From DASPKM01 sp035628135 (GTDB taxonomy: Bacteria; Bacteroidota; Bacteroidia; Chitinophagales; Chitinophagaceae), in contig DASPKM010000010.1 in the NCBI GenBank assembly GCA_035628135.1, positions 1,237,601 through 1,301,600 of the forward strand: a DNA stretch of 64,000 bases, written 5' to 3'. The first letter of the stretch is position 1, and every line of letters starts with the position of its first letter. Positions 43,258 to 51,997 of the stretch are shown in pieces. The position numbers were made by a program, and so were the translations under genes. The notes beneath the pieces are model-generated. The model was not told where the DNA came from. It made no database searches and saw nothing but the letters and a program-made list of their open reading frames with translations.

Positions 43258-45399
43258 TCAGAATCCTCTTCTCTCGCCGGTTGTTCCCCAGAATTGCTCC
43301 GGCATCGGCTTCTTCAATAGATAATCGTAATAGAATTTATAAGCTTCCAGGCGGTTGTGCAGTCCCTTTGCGGCATTGTTGCCGCCAATACCGTGGCGCT
43401 CGCCCGGGTACAGCATGAACTCAAAATGTTTTTTGAGATCTTCCAGCTTGTTTACCAGCATCATGCTGTTTTGCATGTGCACATTATCGTCCGAAGTGCC
43501 GTGCACAATCCTGAGCAAGCCTTTGTATTTATCGGCATACGTCATAACGGAAGTAGCCTTGTAGCCTTCGGGGTTTTCCTGCGGCGTATCCATGAAGCGC
43601 TCGGTGTAATGGGTATCGTAAAACTGCCAGTCGGTAACCGATGCGTTGGCCACGCCATGTGTAAATACATCGGAGCCGTAAGTAAGCGCCATGCAGGTAA
43701 TATACCCGCCAAAGCTGCCGCCGGTAATCCCCAGCCGGCTTTCGTCTACCCATGACTGTGAACGCAGCCATTTTGCGCAGGTAATGTAGTCTTCAATTTC
43801 GTTCTTGCCCAGTTGGCGGTGAATGAAGTTGAGCCCCTTTTTTCCGAAATGGCCTGAGCTGCGGTTATCGAACGCAACCTGCACCATGCCTTCCTGCGCC
43901 CACCATTGGGTAGTGCCTCCCACGGCCCTCCAACGATCGTACACCGTGCCGGCATTGGGTCCGCCGTAAATGCTCACCAGCACAGGATATTTTTTATTGG
44001 GATCGAAATTGATGGGATAGGTGATAGACACGGGCAGGTCGAATTGTCCATCGGCAGATTTTACCCGGACTATTTCGGTGCGCGGGATATTGTAATTGTC
44101 GAACTCGCTGGACTTGATATCGGCCAACTCCCGCACCATTTTGCCTTTTGCGTCTATGATCGCCATTTTTGTTGGCGTGCTGATATTGGAATAAGAAGTG
44201 ATAATATATTTTCCATTGGGCGAAATGCTTACCTGGTCGTGCGAGAAATCGCCGAAGCTAAGCCTGGCAAGGCCCTTGCCGTCCAGTCCGATCCTGTATA
44301 TATCGAAGCGGCCGGAATTTTCTTTTCTTGCGCGGATGTATACCTGCTTTGCTTTTTCATCAACGCGCAGGATGCTGGTGCCCCAGAAGTTGCCTGTGGT
44401 GATCTGGTTCAGTTGCTTGCCGCTCATATCGTGCAGGTACAGGTTTTCCCAGCCATCCTTATCGCTTTTTAAAATAAATCCTTTGCCCGATGTAAGGAAC
44501 TGTATGCGGTTGCCCTCGTCGAGGTCGATCCAGGTCGGTTGCTTTTCATCGTATATTTCTGTCTTGCTGCCGTTGGCGGCGTTGATCTGGTAGATCTTCA
44601 GGTTGTCCTGCCCGCGGTTCATCCACTGCACCCATAATTTGTTATCAGGCGTCCAGATAGGCGTGCCGAAATATTGATCGTCTTTTTCATTGAAATCAGC
44701 CCAAATGGTTGTTGGATTGTCAACAGATGTGATGCCTATCCGCACATAAGGATTCTTATCACCGGCCTTGGGATACCGCTGGTTTTCCAGGTAGCCATGT
44801 TGCCCATCTACAACATAAATAGGAAAAATAGGAACAGGCGAATCGTCGAAGCGCATGTAAGCGATCTGTTTGCTGTCGGGGCCCCACCAGAATGCGCGGT
44901 AGCGGCCGCTCCTTCCCAATATTTCTTCATAATATACCCACGAAGCATAGCCGTTCAGGATGGAATCGTTGCCATCTGTGGTCAGTTGCACTTCTTTTTT
45001 TGTTTCCACCTCCATGGCATACAGGTTGTTCTTGCGCGTATATGCTACCCACTTGCCGTCGGGAGATGCCGTTACATTCTTTTCACCATTGCGCAAACCC
45101 AGCGATGCAGCAGATGGAGCGGTGGGCTTTGCAGCGGTTGCAGGCTCTTCGTAAGGCACGGCCTTGCCCGTTTTAACGTCAACAGACATCATCTTCATTT
45201 TGCCATCTGTTTCGTCTTTGCGGTTTTCAAGGTAGTGATCGTCATCAACCCACCTGTTAATGGTGGGCAAGGGCTTTTGAATATTCAGTGGAGTGCCTTT
45301 GAAGATCTGATCGTAAGTAAAATCTTTTTTCTGGGCCGTGGCAACAAACGCTGCCAGCAGGAAAAACAATGAAAAAGAAGGAACCAGGCATTTTCTCAT
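43258..45399 (-). CDS. S9B prolyl dipeptidyl peptidase (DPP-IV-like), exported
   Basis: 713 residues with signal peptide (MRKCLVPSFSLFFLLAAFVATAQ). The beta-propeller domain (about 30-470) carries the DPP-IV Glu-Glu motif in WVYYEEILGRSGRYRAFWWG, which binds the substrate N-terminus. The alpha/beta hydrolase domain has nucleophile Ser562 in ITGGSFGGYITCMAL (family consensus GWSYGGY, here GGSFGGY), catalytic Asp in VHGTSDDNVHMQNS and His in YPGERHGIGG. It removes X-Pro/X-Ala dipeptides from peptides in the periplasm or at the cell surface. It seems to be monocistronic, between a terminator and repeat R8. Confidence 0.93.
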   Translation of the reverse strand: MRKCLVPSFSLFFLLAAFVATAQKKDFTYDQIFKGTPLNIQKPLPTINRWVDDDHYLENRKDETDGKMKMMSVDVKTGKAVPYEEPATAAKPTAPSAASLGLRNGEKNVTASPDGKWVAYTRKNNLYAMEVETKKEVQLTTDGNDSILNGYASWVYYEEILGRSGRYRAFWWGPDSKQIAYMRFDDSPVPIFPIYVVDGQHGYLENQRYPKAGDKNPYVRIGITSVDNPTTIWADFNEKDDQYFGTPIWTPDNKLWVQWMNRGQDNLKIYQINAANGSKTEIYDEKQPTWIDLDEGNRIQFLTSGKGFILKSDKDGWENLYLHDMSGKQLNQITTGNFWGTSILRVDEKAKQVYIRARKENSGRFDIYRIGLDGKGLARLSFGDFSHDQVSISPNGKYIITSYSNISTPTKMAIIDAKGKMVRELADIKSSEFDNYNIPRTEIVRVKSADGQFDLPVSITYPINFDPNKKYPVLVSIYGGPNAGTVYDRWRAVGGTTQWWAQEGMVQVAFDNRSSGHFGKKGLNFIHRQLGKNEIEDYITCAKWLRSQSWVDESRLGITGGSFGGYITCMALTYGSDVFTHGVANASVTDWQFYDTHYTERFMDTPQENPEGYKATSVMTYADKYKGLLRIVHGTSDDNVHMQNSMMLVNKLEDLKKHFEFMLYPGERHGIGGNNAAKGLHNRLEAYKFYYDYLLKKPMPEQFWGTTGERRGF

Positions 45400-45465
45400 G
45401 GTATGAAATTTTTGTGGATGTTCAATTTACGAATGTTCAATTGTAATCATTGACCGAATATAAAA

Positions 45466-45538
45466 AAGTCATCAAGTCATTGGGTCATTAGGTCATTAGT
45501 ATTAACAGGTCCATTAATGACGCAATGATTTAATGATC
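45466..45538. repeat. Intergenic hairpin of GTCATT units (locus R8)
   Basis: The left arm AAGTCATCAAGTCATTGGG continues GTCATTAGGTCATTAGT to 45501. The right arm TTAATGACGCAATGATTTAA is mostly complementary. It lies between the S9 peptidase start and the stop of the ABC protein, whose TAG (45538-45540) directly touches the right arm. Confidence 0.8.
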
Positions 45539-47355
45539 TATCTCACTTCCTGCATGTCAACCAGCCGCTTATAAAATCCTTCCCGCTCCATTAATTCCGC
45601 GTGGGTGCCTTGCTCCGCCACTTCGCCCTGTTTAAGTACGATAATAGTGTCTGCATGGCGCACGGTGCTAAGCCGGTGGGCGATAACGATGCTGGTGCGG
45701 TTCCGCATCAGCTTGTCCAGAGCGTCCTGCACCAGTTTTTCAGACTCCGTATCCAGCGCGGACGTTGCTTCGTCCAAAATCAATATGGGAGGATTTTTAT
45801 ATATGGCCCGGGCAATGGCCAGCCTTTGCTTCTGGCCTCCGCTTAGCCTTGAACCGCGGTCGCCCAGGGGCGTGTCGAATTTGTTTTCAAGCCCTTCTAT
45901 GAATTCCATAGCGTTGGCCGTTTCAGCGGCTTGTATCAGCCTTGCCTGGTCTACCGGCTGGCCCATGGTAATATTGGCTGTAACCGTATCGTTAAAAATG
46001 ATCGCTTCCTGCGTAACGATGCCGATCAGTTTTCGAAGCTCGTCCAGCTGTATGCTGCGTATATCCTGCCCGTCGATGGTGATGCTGCCATCCTGCACAT
46101 CGTAAAACCGCGGCACCAGGTCGCCAATAGTGGATTTGCCGGAGCCGCTATGGCCTACCAGCGCGACCATTTTACCCTTGGGAATGGTGAGCGCTATGTT
46201 TTTCAGCACGGGCTCCTGGTTATAGCTGAAAGTAACATTGTTGAAGCGGATGTCTTCGTCGAAGTGCTGTAAGGGGACGGCGTTCGGAGCATTTTTTATT
46301 TCGACCGGCGCGTCCACAAGGTCATACACGCGTTCTACCGATACCAATCCTTTTTGCAATGCGGTTACCGCGGTGGAAATATTTTTCGCGGGCTGCAATA
46401 TCTGCGAGTACAAAGCGAGGTAAGTAATGAAAACAGATCCTTCCATATTGCCATCTATCACCAGCTTGCCGCCGTATAATATTACCGTCATGATAATGGT
46501 AACGCCCAGCAATTCCGACAGCGGCGAAGCCAGCTCCTTCTGGTTGAACATGGCCTTGCTGCTTTTAGAGAACACCTTGTTCAAGCTTGCAAAATGCGCC
46601 TGGAAAAACTTACGTGCCCCGAATGCCTGGATGATCTTGATACCCGACAAGGTCTGGTCAACCGACTGCAAGATCTTACCCAGCAGCTCCTGGTTAAAAT
46701 ACCCTTTGCGCTTTAAGCTGCGCGAAATAATGGATATGATGAAACCCGATACAGGAAAAAATATGATGGTAAAAAGCGTGAGCTCCTTCGACCAGTAAAA
46801 CAACATGATGAAGTAAGCCACGATCACGAACGGATCGCGCAGGAAAACCTGGAAGGCATTGATGACGGAGTGTTCTATTTCCTGCACATCGTGCGTGATA
46901 ACAGTGAGCAGGTCGCCTTTTTTCTTTCTATTGTAAAAAGAAAGGGATTGGTCCACAAAGCGGTCGTATAATTTTAGCCTGATCCGCTCCAGCATTACCA
47001 TGCGCAGCCGTACCAGCACGCGCACTGCCATGTAGCGGAAAAAATTGGAAAGAATAGTGGCCAATACAATCACGCCGCATACATACACCAGGGCATACCA
47101 TTTCCCTTTTTCGGTAGAGAAATAATGAAAATAATAAGAGAATAGGCCTTTGAAATAATCGAGGCTGAAACGAAAGCTGCCCGGATGGTCCACCGCCGCG
47201 GCGGGATTGCTGTTGAACAGGGTGTCCAGCAATGGAATGAGCATGGCAAAGTTCACCAGCCCGAACACGATGCCGAAAATGGTATAAATGATGTATTCAG
47301 GAAAATAATGGTGTAACGGTCTGGCAAAGGAGAGAAGCCTTTTTACTAAGCGCAT
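45538..47355 (-). CDS. ABC exporter, MsbA-like fused permease-ATPase
   Basis: 605 residues. The N-terminal six-helix ABC transmembrane domain (about 20-330) includes FYNRKKKGDLLTVITHDVQEIE. The C-terminal nucleotide-binding domain (about 365-605) has Walker A GHSGSGKST, the Q-loop TQEAIIFNDTV, signature LSGGQKQRLAIARAI, Walker B ILILDEATSALD and the H-switch IVIAHRLSTV. It works as a homodimer. Relatives flip lipid A-core or other lipids across the inner membrane, but drug exporters look similar, so the substrate is not certain. Start ATG 47355. It stands alone between repeat R8 and a divergent regulator gene. Confidence 0.9.
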   Translation of the reverse strand: MRLVKRLLSFARPLHHYFPEYIIYTIFGIVFGLVNFAMLIPLLDTLFNSNPAAAVDHPGSFRFSLDYFKGLFSYYFHYFSTEKGKWYALVYVCGVIVLATILSNFFRYMAVRVLVRLRMVMLERIRLKLYDRFVDQSLSFYNRKKKGDLLTVITHDVQEIEHSVINAFQVFLRDPFVIVAYFIMLFYWSKELTLFTIIFFPVSGFIISIISRSLKRKGYFNQELLGKILQSVDQTLSGIKIIQAFGARKFFQAHFASLNKVFSKSSKAMFNQKELASPLSELLGVTIIMTVILYGGKLVIDGNMEGSVFITYLALYSQILQPAKNISTAVTALQKGLVSVERVYDLVDAPVEIKNAPNAVPLQHFDEDIRFNNVTFSYNQEPVLKNIALTIPKGKMVALVGHSGSGKSTIGDLVPRFYDVQDGSITIDGQDIRSIQLDELRKLIGIVTQEAIIFNDTVTANITMGQPVDQARLIQAAETANAMEFIEGLENKFDTPLGDRGSRLSGGQKQRLAIARAIYKNPPILILDEATSALDTESEKLVQDALDKLMRNRTSIVIAHRLSTVRHADTIIVLKQGEVAEQGTHAELMEREGFYKRLVDMQEVR

Positions 47356-47492
47356 CTATTGCGGGTTCATGTAAGGCGGCAAGTTACGGTAAATAGCTGA
47401 TTTTCTTGTTAAGCGTTGAGCACCGATGCAACACCGGTTTGTTCCGTATCGGAAAGCATCTTTCATCGTGGTCAATTGCCTATTTTTATATA

Positions 47493-48350
47493 GTGAAAGT
47501 TGTTGAATTTATCGATCCGCAACATTATGCAAAGGGATATGTCTTGAAGAACCCTGACCCCTTGCTTAACCGCTACGTGGATTTCATCCACCTGCAACAA
47601 CTGAACTGTCTTTATCCTGGCGCATTTATCGATGAAACCTGCTTTGCCAGTTTTGGATTTAACTTATTGTTTCCCGTTAGAGGCCATTGTACTGTATTAA
47701 TAAATAATAAGCGTTACGCGATACGGTCAGCAGCCTTTGTACCCCGCCACAGCGTTATTAAAACCCTGCAAGGCAGCAACGATGTTATGCTTGGGTTTAA
47801 ATGCAAGCTGAACCTGTTTCGGGAACGCACCATGGTTGAACTGATGCGTAACCAGGCTCCGGTTGATTTGCGCGATCTGCTGCCGGTCGAGCTTGTGACA
47901 AGACTGGAAAAAATCGATCCGGTAGAAGAAAAAATCAAGGCGGTAGAAACAGTGCTGCTGGATGTAATGGACGGATCGAAAGCGCAACGTACATCCTCGC
48001 ATGTGGATGAAGCGTTGCAGATGGTGGCGTCTTATTTTAACCGGGGACTTACTATACGTCAGCTAAGCAAGGAACTTTTCGTATCGCAAAAAAGCCTGAC
48101 CCGTTATTTCTTGCAGCATACGGGCATAACGCCGAAAGAAGTTTTTACAACCATGCGGTTCAGAAAAGCGCTTCGTTTGTACCTGGCCGACCCGGAATGT
48201 TTTGATCTTAGCCATTTCGGTTATTTCGACCATAGCCATTTTTATAAAGAAGTAAAAGCATATACCGGGTGGTATCCCCGTCAACTGTTCAATATGGCTG
48301 TGCAGCAGCATTGCCCCGATGCCGTTGCAATTGGCGCCAGGACCATTTAA
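47493..48350 (+). CDS. AraC-family transcriptional regulator
   Basis: 285 residues from a GTG at 47493 (VKVVEFIDPQHYAKGYVLK); there is no early ATG. A TTG at 47406 would add 29 residues of unlikely sequence, and a TATTTTTA stretch lies just before the GTG. The sensor half resembles the small cupin-like AraC group (FGFNLLFPVRGHCTVLINNK, YAIRSAAFVPRHSVIKTLQG). The C-terminal DNA-binding part has GLTIRQLSKELFVSQKSLTR, YFLQHTGITPKEVFTTMRFR and the second helix-turn-helix FGYFDHSHFYKEVKAYTGWY. It lies 67 nt upstream of an alpha/beta hydrolase gene, with two palindromes in the gap, and probably controls it. Confidence 0.85.
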   Translation: MKVVEFIDPQHYAKGYVLKNPDPLLNRYVDFIHLQQLNCLYPGAFIDETCFASFGFNLLFPVRGHCTVLINNKRYAIRSAAFVPRHSVIKTLQGSNDVMLGFKCKLNLFRERTMVELMRNQAPVDLRDLLPVELVTRLEKIDPVEEKIKAVETVLLDVMDGSKAQRTSSHVDEALQMVASYFNRGLTIRQLSKELFVSQKSLTRYFLQHTGITPKEVFTTMRFRKALRLYLADPECFDLSHFGYFDHSHFYKEVKAYTGWYPRQLFNMAVQQHCPDAVAIGARTI

Positions 48351-48370
48351 ACTGTCCCATTTTTACATAC

Positions 48371-48398
48371 TTAGATCTAAGAGTAAACGCTAGTTTAC
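48371..48398. promoter_or_regulatory. Two adjacent palindromes, possible operator
   Basis: TTAGATCTAA (48371-48380) is a perfect 10-bp palindrome. Two bases later GTAAAC-gcta-GTTTAC (48383-48398) is a perfect 6-bp inverted repeat. Both lie between the AraC regulator stop and the hydrolase start. Confidence 0.5.
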
Positions 48399-48417
48399 AT
48401 TGGAAAAAACAACGGCT

Positions 48418-49377
48418 ATGAAACAATACGTGCTTGTATTGCTTACAATAGTGTTGAACCTGAATTGCGTGGCGCAAAGGACCGGGAAAAACGCTTCATT
48501 TTATAAGGAAGGGTTTATTGACGTAGGGCAGGGCGTTTCTTTGTTCTACCAGCAGGTAGGAAAAGGCAAGCAGAAAATCATTGCTCCCCTGGGCTTCTGG
48601 ATTTATGATGACTTCAGGCACCTGGCCGATAGCGGGGACAGGACCTTTATTTTTTTTGATATGCGTAACCGGGGCAGATCGAGCAGTGTTGCAGACTCTA
48701 ATTTACTGGACATACGGGCCGAAATAGAAGATATTGAAAAGATCAGAAGGCACTTCCGGTTTGAAAAGGTGAGTTTGATCGGGTGTTCTTACTTAGGTTT
48801 TTTAGTTATGCTCTATACTCAAAAATACCCGCAATATGTCGATAAGGTTATCCAAATAGGCCCTGTACCGGCGAGGTGGGATGAACCTTACCCGGATTCA
48901 TTGCGTTACACCGTGGCGCTACCTTCCGATAAATATGTACAGGTGCTGCTTGACTCCCTTAAGCAGAGCGGTTATGCCAGCAAACACCCACAGGAGTTTA
49001 CACGGTTGGTATACGAAACCCGTAACAAACCCGGGTTATTGGGTGACCCTACAAAAATTACCAGTCTGGGGCATCAATGGGTAAAGCATATCGACTACCC
49101 GAACGAATGGATCGAGAATTTTTCCAGGCATTTAAAATATCATTTCCGGAGCATTCAGCAACTCAATGCACGCTTCGATGATTTTAAAGATGTTCGTCAA
49201 CCCGTATTGGTAATTCATGGTACCAGGGACCGAAATGCTGCCTTTGGCGGTGGCAAGCAATGGGCAGCTACATTACCTAATGCGCAACTGTTGCGGGTGG
49301 AAGGAGCTGCGCATGTGCCATGGATTGAACAACCCGCCCTGGTGTTTACTGCCATAAACCGATTTTTGTCAAAATAG
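48418..49377 (+). CDS. Exported alpha/beta hydrolase (S33-like)
   Basis: 319 residues from ATG 48418 with a signal peptide (MKQYVLVLLTIVLNLNCVAQ; the Cys before VAQ could alternatively be lipidated). The alpha/beta hydrolase fold shows the oxyanion region PLGFWIYDDFRHLAD, DMRNRGRSSS, the nucleophile elbow SLIGCSYLGFLVMLY, the acid LVIHGTRDRNA and His in EGAAHVPWIEQPA. The elbow reads G-C-S-Y-L rather than G-x-S-x-G. The substrate is unknown; close relatives include proline iminopeptidases and esterases. It is probably regulated by the AraC protein encoded just upstream. Confidence 0.82.
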   Translation: MKQYVLVLLTIVLNLNCVAQRTGKNASFYKEGFIDVGQGVSLFYQQVGKGKQKIIAPLGFWIYDDFRHLADSGDRTFIFFDMRNRGRSSSVADSNLLDIRAEIEDIEKIRRHFRFEKVSLIGCSYLGFLVMLYTQKYPQYVDKVIQIGPVPARWDEPYPDSLRYTVALPSDKYVQVLLDSLKQSGYASKHPQEFTRLVYETRNKPGLLGDPTKITSLGHQWVKHIDYPNEWIENFSRHLKYHFRSIQQLNARFDDFKDVRQPVLVIHGTRDRNAAFGGGKQWAATLPNAQLLRVEGAAHVPWIEQPALVFTAINRFLSK

Positions 49378-49454
49378 TGCCACGCTTATCGGACTGAACA
49401 AGTTTCTTCTACCGCGTTTGAAGTTCCTCATAATGCCTAAGGACAGCAATATTG

Positions 49455-49462
49455 TACCTTTG
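49455..49462 (+). promoter_or_regulatory. Putative glycosyltransferase gene promoter, -7 element TACCTTTG
   Basis: TACCTTTG matches TAnnTTTG and ends only 4 nt before ATG 49467. If it is used, the transcript starts at or next to the start codon, giving a leaderless mRNA. Confidence 0.5.
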
Positions 49463-49466
49463 CCGC

Positions 49467-50303
49467 ATGAATTTTCCATCTTGCTCACTGGTGGTTTCAA
49501 CATATAACCGTCCCGACGCCCTCGAGCTTTGCCTGGAAAGCATTTTCAAACAAACCCAATTGCCCGGCGAAATAGTGATAGCCGACGATGGCTCCGGCGA
49601 GCCGACCCGTCAATTGGTATCGGCCATGCAAAAGCGTTCACCCGTGCCGATGGTGCACGTATGGCAGCCCGATGATGGCTACCAGTTGGCCCGCATTCGC
49701 AACCGGGCGTTTGCGGCCGCACGGGGCGAATATTTGATGCAGATAGACGGCGACCTGGTACTGGACAAACATTTTGTGCGCGACCACCTGCAAATGAGCA
49801 GGCCGGGCTGTTTTGTCAGCGGTACCAGGACCATGATGAACGAAGCGCTGACCGGTAAATTATTGACAAGGGAGATAAGCCCCGACGACATCCCGCAACA
49901 TTCGCAGGACCTGGTTAAAAAACACAATGCGGTGCGGTCGGGGCCACTGCGGGTATTGTTGTATTTTTTTGAACGCAACAGCAGGAACTACCGGTACGTG
50001 CTGGGCTGCAACATGGCATTCTGGAAAAACGACCTGCTGAAGGTGAACGGGTACAACGAATCGTTTAAAGGATGGGGTAAGGAAGACAATGAGCTGGCCG
50101 TTCGCCTGCAAAATGCCGGAATTAAGCTCAGGTTCATTAAGTTTGGCGCAGTGGTATATCATTTGCACCATAAGGTGGCCGATCTATCGGCAGTGCCGGC
50201 CAATGAAGAAAAGCTGCTGCAGACAATTCAACAGCAGGTAACGTTTGTGCCGGCAGGCATGAGCAATTATATAACCCGCTCGGCGGTTAAAGAACAATCA
50301 TGA
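49467..50303 (+). CDS. Family 2 glycosyltransferase
   Basis: 278 residues. GT-A fold: SLVVSTYNRPDALELCLESI, EIVIADDGSGEPT with nucleotide-sugar Asp residues, DDGYQLARIRNRAFAAARGE, and YLMQIDGDLVLDKHFV with the metal-binding DGD. The C-terminal part includes YRYVLGCNMAFWKNDLLKVN and FKGWGKEDNELAVRLQ, a galactosyltransferase-like (glyco_transf_7C) segment with its catalytic WGxED. It transfers a sugar to a surface glycan or lipid; donor and acceptor are not evident. Start ATG 49467 (MNFPSCSLVVS). The stop overlaps the rbfA start by 4 nt (ATGA), so the two are coupled. Confidence 0.87.
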   Translation: MNFPSCSLVVSTYNRPDALELCLESIFKQTQLPGEIVIADDGSGEPTRQLVSAMQKRSPVPMVHVWQPDDGYQLARIRNRAFAAARGEYLMQIDGDLVLDKHFVRDHLQMSRPGCFVSGTRTMMNEALTGKLLTREISPDDIPQHSQDLVKKHNAVRSGPLRVLLYFFERNSRNYRYVLGCNMAFWKNDLLKVNGYNESFKGWGKEDNELAVRLQNAGIKLRFIKFGAVVYHLHHKVADLSAVPANEEKLLQTIQQQVTFVPAGMSNYITRSAVKEQS

Positions 50304-50674
50304 ACGAGTCCAAGCGTCAAAAACAAATAGGAGGCCTTCTGAACGAAGAGCTCAACGACATATTCCGGCGGCTAGGCCTGAACATGATCAATGGCGGAAT
50401 GGTTTCCATCACCAGCGTAAAGATCACGCCCGACCTGCTGGAGGCGAGGATCTACCTAAGCCTGTTCCAGGTAAAGGATGCCAAAGAGGCAATGAAGAAA
50501 ATTGAAGAGAAGAGCTGGGACATTAAGCGCGAGCTGACCAACCGGGTAAAGCAGCAATTGCGGCGCATGCCCGAGCTGAAATTTTTCCAGGACGATACGC
50601 TGGAACATGTGTTTAAAATGGAAGAGCTTTTCAAACAGATCAATAAGCAAGAAGGTAAGGAAGAGAAGGAGTGA
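50300..50674 (+). CDS. rbfA: Ribosome-binding factor A
   Basis: 124-residue KH-like protein needed for late 30S maturation and 16S 5'-end processing, and for cold adaptation. Typical features: SKRQKQIGGLLNEELNDIFR at the N-terminus, VSITSVKITPDLLEARIYLS, DIKRELTNRVKQQLRRMPEL and KFFQDDTLEHVFKMEELF. It is translationally coupled to the preceding glycosyltransferase gene (ATGA overlap). The TGA stop is the first part of repeat R9. Confidence 0.94.
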   Translation: MNESKRQKQIGGLLNEELNDIFRRLGLNMINGGMVSITSVKITPDLLEARIYLSLFQVKDAKEAMKKIEEKSWDIKRELTNRVKQQLRRMPELKFFQDDTLEHVFKMEELFKQINKQEGKEEKE

Positions 50675-50765
50675 TTATTAATTATTAATTACTTTGGAAA
50701 CGTGCTTAATCATAATAGATCGTTCAATAATCAATAATCAATAATTAATAATCATTAATAAATAA
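50672..50765. repeat. Intergenic hairpin of ATTATTA units (locus R9)
   Basis: The left arm TGATTATTAATTATTAATTA contains the rbfA TGA stop. The right arm (from about 50725) runs AATAATCAATAATCAATAAT then TAATAATCATTAATAAATAA. The 7-nt units ATTATTR/ATTGATT are repeated in opposite orientations, with about 33 nt between the arms. It fills the gap to the LolC/E-like gene. Confidence 0.8.
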
Positions 50766-50773
50766 CAAACGTC

Positions 50774-51997
50774 TTGAACCTGCTCTTCGCCTGGCGATAC
50801 TTCCGCGCTCCCAAATCAACCAATGCCATCAACATCATTGCATGGGTGAGCATGACGGCCATTGTGGTGGGCTCGGGCGCATTGATCGTGGTACTGAGCG
50901 TATTCAACGGGTTCGAGGACCTGGTAAAATCACTGTACTCCACTTTTTATACCGACCTGAAAGTGCTGCCGGCCAGCGGCAAAACGCTGACCCTGACCGA
51001 AGACCAGCTCAAAAAGATACGGTCGGTAGGTGATATCAAGGCTTTTTCGCTGGTGGCCGAAGACAAGGCCCTGTTGCAGAACGGTGAGATGCAATCGCTG
51101 GTGATCATGAAAGGCGTGGACGAAGAATACACGAAAGTGGCAGCGGTAGAGCAATACATCTTATCGGGCAAATTTAACCTCGGCACCCTCGATGAACCGG
51201 CCATGGTGATGGGGGCCGTGGTGGAAAACGTGCTGGGCGTCCGCAGCGACCGCGACATTTTACCCGTTACGGCCTATGTATTCCGGCGGGGATCCAATGT
51301 AAACCTCGCCGATCCCTTGCAATCCCTTAGCTCGGCCAACGTGATTGCGGCCGGTTCCTTCCTCATACAGCAGGACTTCGATAACAAATATGTACTCACC
51401 AACCTTCCCTTTATAAAGGCCATGCTGCGCTGGCAGCCTGACGAATACAGCGGGGTGGAAATAGCGCTTACCGACCCCGGCTCGGCCGCGAGCGTGCAGG
51501 CCGAGCTTGCCCGGTTACTGGGCAACAACTACAAAGTGCTTACCCGCTTCGAGCAAAACAAGAGCTTGTATACCGTTATGATGATGGAAAAATGGGTCAT
51601 TTACGGAATACTGGTACTGATACTGGTGGTAGCGGCCTTCAATATGATCGGGGCGCTGACTATGCTGGTGATGGAAAAACAGAAGGACATCCAGGTACTG
51701 AAGGCAATGGGGGCCGACGATAAGCGGGTGCAGCGGATATTCCTTTCTTCGGGCTTATTGATAGCATTGATGGGAGCGGGGCTGGGGTTTGTACTCGCGC
51801 TGCTGCTGTGCTGGGCGCAGGTTCAATTTCACCTGATACCTCTCCAGGGCAGCTCATTCGTGGTGAACTATTATCCCGTAAGCGTGCAATGGACCGATCT
51901 TGTATTGGTAATGGTTACCGTATTGCTGGTTGCGCTGGTGGCTTCGTGGTTGCCGGCGCGCAAAGCGGCCATGCAAAGGATTGAGTTGAAGAGTTGA
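50774..51997 (+). CDS. LolC/LolE-like ABC permease
   Basis: 407 residues; starts at TTG 50774 (MNLLFAWRYFRAPKSTNAIN), since no ATG exists near the conserved N-terminus. Topology is the LolC/E type: one N-terminal helix (about 22-45, WVSMTAIVVGSGALIVVLSV), a large periplasmic domain with FNGFEDLVKSLYSTFYTDLK, and three C-terminal helices ending ASWLPARKAAMQRIELKS. In Gram-negatives this permease with LolD releases lipoproteins to LolA. The ATPase gene is not adjacent. The TGA stop is embedded in repeat R10. Confidence 0.88.
   Translation: MNLLFAWRYFRAPKSTNAINIIAWVSMTAIVVGSGALIVVLSVFNGFEDLVKSLYSTFYTDLKVLPASGKTLTLTEDQLKKIRSVGDIKAFSLVAEDKALLQNGEMQSLVIMKGVDEEYTKVAAVEQYILSGKFNLGTLDEPAMVMGAVVENVLGVRSDRDILPVTAYVFRRGSNVNLADPLQSLSSANVIAAGSFLIQQDFDNKYVLTNLPFIKAMLRWQPDEYSGVEIALTDPGSAASVQAELARLLGNNYKVLTRFEQNKSLYTVMMMEKWVIYGILVLILVVAAFNMIGALTMLVMEKQKDIQVLKAMGADDKRVQRIFLSSGLLIALMGAGLGFVLALLLCWAQVQFHLIPLQGSSFVVNYYPVSVQWTDLVLVMVTVLLVALVASWLPARKAAMQRIELKS

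Noticed and set aside
43906..44472. Plus-strand frame of 188 codons
   Set aside because: Antisense to the DPP-IV-like peptidase whose domains are clear; Ile/Gly/His-rich shadow composition.
44674..45372. Plus-strand frame of 232 codons
   Set aside because: Antisense shadow of the first third of the DPP-IV-like gene; no recognisable motif.
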